Shown here: in pieces, positions 1 to 5,355 of the stretch
Layout: every line of letters starts with the position of its first letter
How positions within the stretch are numbered: position 1 is the first letter of the stretch
Assembly (NCBI GenBank): GCA_934569215.1
Contig: CAKTKF010000093.1
Span: 1-5,712, forward strand
Reading direction: 5' to 3'
DNA: 5,712 nt
Source of the DNA: an uncultured Oscillospiraceae bacterium
Lineage (GTDB): Bacteria; Bacillota; Clostridia; Oscillospirales; Oscillospiraceae
Position numbers and translations under genes: made by a program
The notes under the pieces: model-generated
The model's input: only the letters and a program-made list of their open reading frames with translations
Told to the model about the DNA's origin: nothing
Database searches by the model: none

Positions 1-87
1 ATCAGCTTCTACAACGTGTTCAAACGAATTGAGCATATGAGCCCGTCGGAGTATCGTTTTCAGAAATGGAACGGAGAACAGTTATGA
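1..87 (+). CDS. AraC-type DNA-binding protein, C-terminal end (probable YesN-like response regulator), partial
   Basis: Frame 1 is open from the window edge and encodes 28 residues before TGA at 85-87. The fragment begins ISFYNVFKRIEHMSPSEYR, which matches the end of the AraC/XylS helix-turn-helix domain: the second recognition helix (F..VFK) followed by the conserved G/H-MSPSEYR turn. This is direct sequence evidence for an AraC-family C-terminus. The N-terminal part lies outside the window, so the receiver domain cannot be seen. Its identity as a response regulator is inferred from the ATGA overlap with a YesM-type histidine kinase, the usual partner of YesN-like AraC regulators in Firmicutes. 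If so, phosphorylation by the kinase would control binding to direct repeats at nearby sugar genes. A standalone AraC regulator is the less likely alternative. Confidence 0.85.
   Translation: MSFYNVFKRIEHMSPSEYRFQKWNGEQL
73..76 (+). promoter_or_regulatory. Ribosome binding site deciding the histidine kinase start
   Basis: GGAG at 73-76 stands 7 bases before the ATG at 84, ideal Shine-Dalgarno spacing. It lies after the alternative in-frame ATG at 66, which has no purine-rich site at a suitable distance. This favours the start at 84, which also forms an ATGA overlap with the stop of the upstream regulator. Confidence 0.7.
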
Positions 88-1874
88 TTCAGGCGTGGAA
101 GGATCTGCGTTTTTCTGCCAAGCTGACCCTGATTTTCTTTCTGGTGCTGTCGCTGACCATCGGCGTGATCACGATTCGGCAGAGCTATTCCTCCTTCCGG
201 CTTCTGGAAGAAAAAAGCCTGGAGGATATGGAAAATCTGGCAGAACAGGTAATTTTGAACTTTACCCAGACCCTTGAGGATATAGAGAACAGCTGCTATG
301 TCGCCATGATCTCCCGTGAGGTGCCGAAAAATATGAGCGGCAGCGCGACCTATGCCGTTCAGAAATATACTCTCGCGACCATGATCAGCAGCGCGACCTC
401 CTATGATTACATCATGGCGCGGAATTCTCAGAGGCAGCTGATCAGTACGGACTTTCGCAATGATACGCCCACTGAGCAGCGCAGTCAGATCGAGGCGGAC
501 TGCCGCACCATTCTGGAAGAACATCAGGAAAATACGTTGGGTTCCTGTCAATGGATCCGCATGGACAGCGGCCATGTGTATTTGCTGCGGGATGTTTACG
601 ACACCCAGCCCCTGCGGCATATGGGTGTTATTGTGCTGCACATTCGCCAGCCATTTTTCGCGGCGAGCAGCGCTTCGGAGAATACCGGCTTCCTGTTTCT
701 GGATAAGAACGGGGATTTCCTGACCTATACCGGCACGGAGCTGCCGGAGGGAATGACGGATGAAGTGATAGCGGACGCGCAGGCCGGAACCCTTTCCAGC
801 AAGAATAACTGGTCGGGCGGCGAGTATTTTGCGGTGTCAGTGGCGGGCAGCCAGTGGTCGGTCATTGTGATCTGCTCTACCCAATCTTATCGAACCGGCT
901 GCCGCCAGATCATGCAGAACGGCATCGCACTGGGCGCGCTGGGACTTCTGGCGGGCATGGCTCTGGTGTATATCCTGACAAGATCCGTGCTGAAGAAGCT
1001 GGGCGAGATCAAGGAATCCATGAAGGAGGTTGCCAACGGCAATTTTGATTCCCGCATTGAGGTGACGGATGCCGACGATATCAGTCAGCTGGCCCTTGCC
1101 TTCAACGACATGAGCCAGAGAATCTCAGAGCTGATGGCGGAGCTGGTGGAAAAGGAGCGGATGCGGAGCAACGCGGAATTGCAGGTTCTGGAATACAAAT
1201 ACCGCGCGCTGGAAACCCAGATCAGACCCCACTTTATTTACAACGCGCTGGAAGTGATCAGCTCCATGGCGAAAATCAAGGGAGAAACGGAAATGATCGA
1301 CATTGTTCAGACGATCAGCCGGTATTTCCGCAACATCACCCAAAGCACCACCGACCAGTTTATTACAGTCCAGCAGGAATTCGACCGGTTGCAGGACTAT
1401 ACCCGCATTTATCAGTTCATGCACGGCGACCATCTGAAAACCGTTTTCTCCGCCCGGGAGACGGCGCGCAATGCCATGATCCCCACCATGATTTTACAGC
1501 CGGTGGTGGAGAATTCCCTGAAATACGGTCTGCGGTCTCAGGAGGAGGACTCTGAGATTCGGGTACACGCCTACACACAGGACGGAAAGCTGCTCATTAC
1601 CATCCGGGACAACGGAAAAGGGTTGACCCAGGAGCAGATGGAAAAGCTGGAGAAGGGCGAGACTGCGGAAAGCAGCAGCTCTGGCATCGGCATGGCGAAC
1701 GTCCGCCAGCGCCTGAAGCTGATCTACGGGGACAAGAGCAGCATTTCCTTCCGGAACCGCACCGCCGGCGGCGTGAAGGTCACGATTGAAATCCCCTTCA
1801 CCTACTCCGAGCCGGACAGTCTGTGGGAGCTGGAGCAGATGGACGACTGGAGCGACTTGGACGAGTTGTGGTGA
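84..1874 (+). CDS. YesM-type membrane sensor histidine kinase
   Basis: This 596-residue kinase (start at 84) is the sensor half of a two-component system. A short cytoplasmic N-terminus is followed by one membrane helix (about residues 14-31), an extracytoplasmic sensor of roughly 250 residues without an obvious named motif (a Cache-like fold is plausible), and a second helix (about 280-298). Then come a HAMP linker (about 299-352) and a helical stretch leading to the phospho-acceptor motif QIRPHFIYN, with His383 as the likely phosphorylated residue. That motif defines the His_kinase (LytS/YesM) class. The ATP-binding domain shows the N box VVENS (Asn477), DNGKG (Asp509) and GIGMANVRQRL (from Gly534). 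Length and order are typical of YesM-like kinases, which sense extracellular sugars or oligosaccharides and phosphorylate a YesN-like AraC regulator. The final 24 residues form an acidic, Trp-containing tail beyond the ATPase fold. An alternative ATG at 66 adds six residues but lacks a good ribosome binding site. Confidence 0.93.
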   Translation: MIQAWKDLRFSAKLTLIFFLVLSLTIGVITIRQSYSSFRLLEEKSLEDMENLAEQVILNFTQTLEDIENSCYVAMISREVPKNMSGSATYAVQKYTLATMISSATSYDYIMARNSQRQLISTDFRNDTPTEQRSQIEADCRTILEEHQENTLGSCQWIRMDSGHVYLLRDVYDTQPLRHMGVIVLHIRQPFFAASSASENTGFLFLDKNGDFLTYTGTELPEGMTDEVIADAQAGTLSSKNNWSGGEYFAVSVAGSQWSVIVICSTQSYRTGCRQIMQNGIALGALGLLAGMALVYILTRSVLKKLGEIKESMKEVANGNFDSRIEVTDADDISQLALAFNDMSQRISELMAELVEKERMRSNAELQVLEYKYRALETQIRPHFIYNALEVISSMAKIKGETEMIDIVQTISRYFRNITQSTTDQFITVQQEFDRLQDYTRIYQFMHGDHLKTVFSARETARNAMIPTMILQPVVENSLKYGLRSQEEDSEIRVHAYTQDGKLLITIRDNGKGLTQEQMEKLEKGETAESSSSGIGMANVRQRLKLIYGDKSSISFRNRTAGGVKVTIEIPFTYSEPDSLWELEQMDDWSDLDELW

Positions 1875-1889
1875 CAGCGCTGCATATAT

Positions 1890-1928
1890 ACCAAATCAGA
1901 TGCTTTCCGGAAAAAGCGTAAGTTTGGT
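1890..1928 (+). repeat. Nested inverted repeat after the kinase stop
   Basis: ACCAAA (1890-1895) pairs with TTTGGT (1923-1928). Inside it GCTTT (1902-1906) pairs with AAAGC (1913-1917), with internal loops of 6 and 5 bases, and the centre contains the perfect palindrome TTTCCGGAAA (1904-1913). No U-run follows, so it is not a standard intrinsic terminator. It could be a weak RNA hairpin at the 3' end of the two-component transcript or part of a protein binding site. Confidence 0.35.
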
Positions 1929-1964
1929 GAATGGTGTAAAAAAGCTTTGGTAGTATAATATAAT
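1921..1964 (+). promoter_or_regulatory. Candidate promoter and AraC-type operator for the isomerase gene
   Basis: Two overlapping TATAAT hexamers lie at 1954-1959 and 1959-1964, about 50 bases before the isomerase start. No good TTGACA box sits 16-18 bases upstream, so activator dependence is plausible. Two TTTGGT hexamers lie in direct orientation at 1923-1928 and 1946-1951, a 23-base step (about two helical turns), the usual geometry for AraC-family sites. They overlap the expected -35 zone. An AraC regulator is encoded just upstream, which makes it the natural candidate activator. The -10 match is seen directly; the operator is inference. Confidence 0.4.
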
Positions 1965-2012
1965 AACAGGCGTGGAAAAATAAACTTTTTCGTATATTAT
2001 GGAGGGTTCGCC

Positions 2013-3404
2013 ATGTTAAACTATCATGTCAAGATCGGTCTGGTTCCCATTCGCAGAGACGTTACACCCCGCCCCGGGATCTTTAACTGGGAAAAGGCGG
2101 AGGAGCGCTGCGCCGCAGCGGTAGCCTATATCGAGGAGCATTTCACTTCCGAGAACGTTTCCTTCGTGGATTTGAAGGGAATCAACGCCGTGGATGTTCT
2201 CTACAGCGACAAGGACGTGGACGCCGTTATCGACCGCTTCCGGGCGGAGAAGGTGGATGCGGTATTCCTGATCAACGGCAATTTCGGCAACGAGGAAGTG
2301 GCCGGCGCGGTGGCCAAGGCCATCGGAAAGCCCGTGCTGCTGTGGGGACCCCAGGACACCGTGTTTGAGGCGGACGGCACCCGGTATACCGATTCCCAGT
2401 GCGGCCTGTTCGGCATGAGCCGCCAGCTGCAAAGAATGAACGTTCCCTTTACTTACATTGAAAACTGCCGCATTGAAGACCCGATTTTCACCGAGGGCTT
2501 CCTGCGGTTCGTGGGCGTGGCTTGCGCCGTGAAGAACTTCAAGGGTATGCGGGTCGCCCAGGTGGGTATGCGCCCCAAGCCCTTCTGCTCCGTGATCTTC
2601 AACGAGAGCGACCTGATGGACAAGTTCGACATCCATGTTATCCCCGTCAACCTGGCTGTGATTCAGGATAAGTACAATCGTATCCTGGAGACCCGCAAGG
2701 AAGAGCTGACTGAAGGTGTTGCTAAGCTGCGCCAGATGTATGAGATCGACGACCTGTCCGAGCCGGTGCTGGACAAGGTCTATGCCTTCGTGCTGCTGTA
2801 CCAGGAAATTTTTGAAGAGTACAACGTGGCCGCCGTTTCCGCCGAGTGCTGGACTGCCATGCAGCTGATGGTGGGCGCTATGCCCTGCGCGGCCTATCCC
2901 TTGCTCGCGGACATGGGCTATATCATCGGCTGCGAGAGCGACATGCACGCGACGCTGACCCAAGTTGTTCTGAAGTGTCTGACCCTGGGACAGAAGAAGC
3001 CCTTCCTGGGCGAGTTCACCACCCGTCACCCCAGCGATCGGAATGTGGAGCTACTGTGGCACTGCGGCCCCTTTGCCTATTCCCTGAAAAAGCAGGGTAC
3101 CGGCGCGAAGATGGTCAACATGCGTCAGTGGATGCAGGTGGAGGACGGCCATTTCACCGTGGCGCGTATCGATCAGGATCACGGCAACTACTCCATCGCC
3201 GTCTGTGAATGCGACAGCGCGGAAGGCCCCTATACCTTCGGCTCCTACATGTGGGGCAAGTTCAAGGATCTGCCCGCAGTGGAGCGCAAGCTCATCGAAG
3301 GCCCTTACATCCATCATATGTCCGAAATCGAGGGCAGCCTGACGGATTCCATCCGGGAATTCTGCAAGTACGTACCCGGCCTGACCTTCGACGGCCTCGA
3401 CTAA
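2013..3404 (+). CDS. Sugar isomerase of the L-fucose/L-arabinose isomerase superfamily
   Basis: This 463-residue cytosolic protein is probably a metal-dependent aldose-ketose isomerase. The N-terminal half resembles the Rossmann-like domains of FucI/AraA, for example the stretch reading DAVFLINGNFGNEE followed by KPVLLWGPQ. The C-terminal half carries acidic and histidine residues where the family binds Mn2+: Glu278 in SAECW, Glu308/Asp310 in CESDMH, His350 in WHCGPF and His434/His435 in GPYIHHM. Which of these are the true ligands cannot be fixed by eye. It is shorter than E. coli FucI (about 590) and somewhat shorter than AraA (about 500), matching the compact family often annotated as L-fucose isomerase-like in Firmicutes. 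GGAGGG at 2001-2006 precedes ATG 2013 by 6 bases. A terminator follows, so it appears to be transcribed apart from the aldolase-kinase operon, though it likely supplies the ketose those enzymes use. The exact sugar is unknown; annotation as true L-fucose isomerase would overreach. Confidence 0.85.
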   Translation: MLNYHVKIGLVPIRRDVTPRPGIFNWEKAEERCAAAVAYIEEHFTSENVSFVDLKGINAVDVLYSDKDVDAVIDRFRAEKVDAVFLINGNFGNEEVAGAVAKAIGKPVLLWGPQDTVFEADGTRYTDSQCGLFGMSRQLQRMNVPFTYIENCRIEDPIFTEGFLRFVGVACAVKNFKGMRVAQVGMRPKPFCSVIFNESDLMDKFDIHVIPVNLAVIQDKYNRILETRKEELTEGVAKLRQMYEIDDLSEPVLDKVYAFVLLYQEIFEEYNVAAVSAECWTAMQLMVGAMPCAAYPLLADMGYIIGCESDMHATLTQVVLKCLTLGQKKPFLGEFTTRHPSDRNVELLWHCGPFAYSLKKQGTGAKMVNMRQWMQVEDGHFTVARIDQDHGNYSIAVCECDSAEGPYTFGSYMWGKFKDLPAVERKLIEGPYIHHMSEIEGSLTDSIREFCKYVPGLTFDGLD

Positions 3405-3411
3405 TTATCCA

Positions 3412-3441
3412 AAACACCGCTGCTGAAAAGCGGCGGTGTTT
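3412..3441 (+). terminator. Intrinsic terminator of the isomerase gene
   Basis: AAACACCGC (3412-3420) is perfectly complementary to GCGGTGTTT (3433-3441). The stem extends inward by TGC/GCG (one U-G wobble) to 12 pairs around the loop TGAAAA. It lies 7 bases after the stop codon. The downstream T-tract is short (GTTTCTGT), so readthrough into the aldolase operon is possible. Confidence 0.8.
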
Positions 3442-3480
3442 CTGTATGACATAATATCCAAAATGAACACTGAAATTTCG

Positions 3481-3547
3481 TTACAATTATTCCCGTATCA
3501 GCTTGCAAAATGATAGCTACTGTGGTATAGTGATGCTGAGATTGTAA
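3481..3547 (+). repeat. 7-base inverted repeat bracketing the aldolase promoter
   Basis: TTACAAT at 3481-3487 is the exact reverse complement of ATTGTAA at 3541-3547. The arms lie before the -35 box and just after the predicted transcription start. Their centres are 60 bases apart, close to six helical turns, which would allow a bound protein pair to loop the promoter. The arms are AT-rich and short, so chance is a real possibility. Confidence 0.3.
3503..3531 (+). promoter_or_regulatory. Sigma-A-type promoter of the aldolase-kinase operon
   Basis: TTGCAA (3503-3508) and TATAGT (3526-3531) are separated by exactly 17 bases, and TGG immediately before the -10 supplies an extended -10 element. 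Each hexamer departs from consensus by one or two bases. Transcription would start near 3538, leaving an untranslated leader of about 79 bases before the aldolase start. It lies downstream of the isomerase terminator, so the aldolase, kinase and DUF4867 genes probably have their own transcript. Confidence 0.75.
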
Positions 3548-3560
3548 TAGAAATTCTATT
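3546..3560 (+). promoter_or_regulatory. Perfect 15-base palindrome just after the predicted start point (candidate operator)
   Basis: AATAGAA and TTCTATT are perfect inverted arms around a single central A. The site lies about 9-23 bases after the predicted transcription start of the strong promoter at 3503-3531, where a dimeric repressor would block initiation or early elongation. No regulator for it is visible in the window. It could also form only a weak, AT-rich RNA hairpin, so DNA-level binding is the better guess. Confidence 0.45.
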
Positions 3561-3616
3561 TATATCTTTCAAAAACGGAAAAACTGAAATTTTACTACAT
3601 AACAGGAGGAAGCATT

Positions 3617-4438
3617 ATGATTTACGATCTGAAGAAGATTCTGGACATTGGCGAGGAGAACGGCTTCGCCGTCCCCGCGTTCAATGTGTACAACCTGGAA
3701 ACCGTTATGGGCGTCATGCAGGCAGCCGAGGAAACCGGCGCTCCCGTGATTTTCCAGATGTACAGCCGCCTGTTTGATTCCCAGATCGCCCAGTATGTCG
3801 CCCCCATCATCCGGGAGGCCATGAACAACATGAAGACCCCCGTGGCCTTCCATCTGGATCACGGCGCGGGCGTTCCCGAAGTTCTGCGGGCGTTCCGCTA
3901 CGGCGCGACGGGCGTTATGATCGACGCTTCTAGAAAGCCCCTGGAGGAGAACATTGCAATCACCAGAGGCGTCGTGGAGATGGCCGCGGAAATGGGCATC
4001 GGCGTCGAGGGTGAGCTGGGCGAAGTCGGCAAGGCCGCCGAGGGCGTTTCCAAGGATTACACCAAGGTGGAGGATGCCGCAAAGTTCGTTAACGAGACCG
4101 GCGTCTGCGCCCTGGCTGTGGCGGTGGGTACCGCCCACGGCCACTACAAGCAGGCTCCCATCCTTGCCCTGAAGCGGATCGAGGAGCTGCACGAGGGGCA
4201 GGAGGCCCATCTGGTGCTGCACGGCGGCTCCGGCGTTCCCGACGATCAGATCGCGGCGGCGGTCAAGGCCGGTATCCGCAAGATCAACTTCGGCACCGAC
4301 GTCTGCTGCTCGCTGCTGGACGGCATCCGGGCGGTTGACCCCTCCATTCTGGCGCTGGACCTGTTCATGCAGGGTCCCACTGCCCGGGTGAAGGACTTCG
4401 CCGTCAGCAAAATCGAACTTCTGGGAGCGGATCGGTAA
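3617..4438 (+). CDS. Class II (zinc) ketose-phosphate aldolase, FbaA/GatY/KbaY family
   Basis: This 273-residue cytosolic enzyme should cleave a ketose 1-phosphate or bisphosphate into dihydroxyacetone phosphate and an aldehyde. The family landmarks are present in order: VPAFNVYN (19-26), FHLDHG with catalytic Asp81 and zinc ligand His82, GVEGELGEVG (about 130-138), GTAHGHY with His174, LHGGSG with His202, and the phosphate-binding KINFGTD (Asn224, Asp228). The 28-residue step between His174 and His202 equals that in GatY/KbaY (His180 and His208). Length is near the usual 280-290. AGGAGGA at 3604-3610 gives excellent ribosome spacing. The stop overlaps the kinase start by one base (TAATG), so the two are translationally coupled. 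Family membership is firm. The substrate is not: fructose or tagatose bisphosphate, a sulfofructose phosphate, or a deoxyketose phosphate all fit the fold, and the coupled kinase argues for a pathway-specific substrate over housekeeping glycolysis. Confidence 0.9.
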   Translation: MIYDLKKILDIGEENGFAVPAFNVYNLETVMGVMQAAEETGAPVIFQMYSRLFDSQIAQYVAPIIREAMNNMKTPVAFHLDHGAGVPEVLRAFRYGATGVMIDASRKPLEENIAITRGVVEMAAEMGIGVEGELGEVGKAAEGVSKDYTKVEDAAKFVNETGVCALAVAVGTAHGHYKQAPILALKRIEELHEGQEAHLVLHGGSGVPDDQIAAAVKAGIRKINFGTDVCCSLLDGIRAVDPSILALDLFMQGPTARVKDFAVSKIELLGADR

Positions 4439-5355
4439 TGGCAAGTGTAGTTGGCATCGGCGCCGCGCTCTTCGATATTCTGATGACCGTGGACGCCTTT
4501 CCCCGGGAGGATACCAAGCTCCGGGGTCTGGAAACCAAGTTCCAGGGCGGCGGTCCCTGCGCCACCGCTCTGGTGGCCATCAGCAAGTTGGGGGAGTCCG
4601 CGGCCTATATGGGAACCGTGGGCGATGATATGTACGGCACCTTCGTAAAGACCGAAATGAAGCGCTACGGGGTGGACACCGCCTGCGTGAAGGTGAATCC
4701 CGGCCTGACCTCCCACAGCGTCGTTCTTCTGAACGTCAGCAACAGCAGCCGTACCTGCGTCTGGAACCGGGGAGAAGCGGCCGCGCCTACGGCGGAGGAC
4801 GTGAACCTGGAGGCTCTGAAGCAGGCAAAGTACCTGCATGTGGACGGCAACCATCTGGACTGCGCCATTTTCGCGGCGAAAAAAGCCCATGAAATGGGCG
4901 TCACGGTCAGCATGGACGCAGGCGGCGCGTATCCGAACATCGAGCAGCTCTTGCCCCTGGTGGATGTGCTGATCCCCAGCGAGGAATTTTCCATGAAGGT
5001 CACCGGCTGCGCTACGGCGGTGGAGGCCGCCGGGGTATTGCAGGAGCGGTATCATCCCCAGATCCTGGTGATCACCCAGGGCAGCAAGGGCGGCTTTATC
5101 TGGGAAAACGGCAAGGAAGTCCGTTATCCCGTGTTCCCCGTGAAGGCGATCGACTCCAACGGCGCGGGAGATACCTTCCACGGCGCGTTTGTGGCGGCGC
5201 GGCTGAAGGGCATGGACGTGTACGAAGCCTGCCGCTTTGCCTCCGCTACCTCCGCCCTGAAATGCACCCGCTTCGGCGCGCAGCAGGGCATCCCCGGCTA
5301 CGAGGAAGTTCTGGAATTTATGAAAACCCACGAGGGAGTTGTATACGATGGATAA
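4438..5355 (+). CDS. PfkB-family sugar kinase (YihV-like subgroup)
   Basis: This 305-residue kinase should transfer phosphate from ATP to a ketose made by the isomerase, feeding the coupled aldolase. The start VVGIGAALFDI, the glycine-rich GGGPCATA (37-44), GDDMYG (62-67), the central strand-loop DVLIPSEEF, LVITQGSKGG and the signature DSNGAGDTFHGAF (239-251, catalytic base Asp245) define the PfkB/ribokinase family. The usual sugar-contacting Asn of GGxxAN is Ala42 here, as in the GGGPAATA subgroup. The C-terminal stretch RFASATSALKCTRFGAQQGIP closely resembles what I recall of E. coli sulfofructose kinase YihV. Lys27 also sits at the same position as a YihV substrate-binding lysine, but the YihV arginine near residue 138 is a glycine here (segment VDGNH). 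The substrate is therefore undecided. GGGAG at 4423-4427 precedes the ATG by 10 bases. The start overlaps the aldolase stop and the end overlaps the next gene by 8 bases, marking one operon. Confidence 0.88.
   Translation: MASVVGIGAALFDILMTVDAFPREDTKLRGLETKFQGGGPCATALVAISKLGESAAYMGTVGDDMYGTFVKTEMKRYGVDTACVKVNPGLTSHSVVLLNVSNSSRTCVWNRGEAAAPTAEDVNLEALKQAKYLHVDGNHLDCAIFAAKKAHEMGVTVSMDAGGAYPNIEQLLPLVDVLIPSEEFSMKVTGCATAVEAAGVLQERYHPQILVITQGSKGGFIWENGKEVRYPVFPVKAIDSNGAGDTFHGAFVAARLKGMDVYEACRFASATSALKCTRFGAQQGIPGYEEVLEFMKTHEGVVYDG

Noticed and set aside
66..83. Alternative kinase start at ATG 66
   Set aside because: It is in frame but has no purine-rich site at correct spacing, while ATG 84 has GGAG 7 bases upstream and an ATGA overlap with the preceding gene.
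1902..1917. Hairpin GCTTT/AAAGC as an intrinsic terminator of the two-component operon
   Set aside because: The stem is short and AT-rich and no U-run follows; kept only as an inverted repeat.
1875..2012. Riboswitch or small RNA gene in the gap before the isomerase
   Set aside because: The leader after the TATAAT boxes is only about 40 bases, too short for a known sugar-related riboswitch, and no conserved aptamer motif is seen.
2016..3029. 337-codon open frame on the - strand inside the isomerase gene
   Set aside because: It mirrors the isomerase coding frame, has no ribosome binding site or recognisable domain, and its His/Leu/Gln-rich translation is typical of an antisense shadow of a GC-rich gene.
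2013..3404. Calling the isomerase gene fucI outright
   Set aside because: The protein is over 120 residues shorter than E. coli FucI, and the neighbouring aldolase is not of the FucA family, so the L-fucose assignment is not supported.
3569..4444. 291-codon open frame on the - strand opposite the aldolase
   Set aside because: It is exactly opposite a gene whose zinc and catalytic motifs are all intact; no domain is visible in the antisense product.
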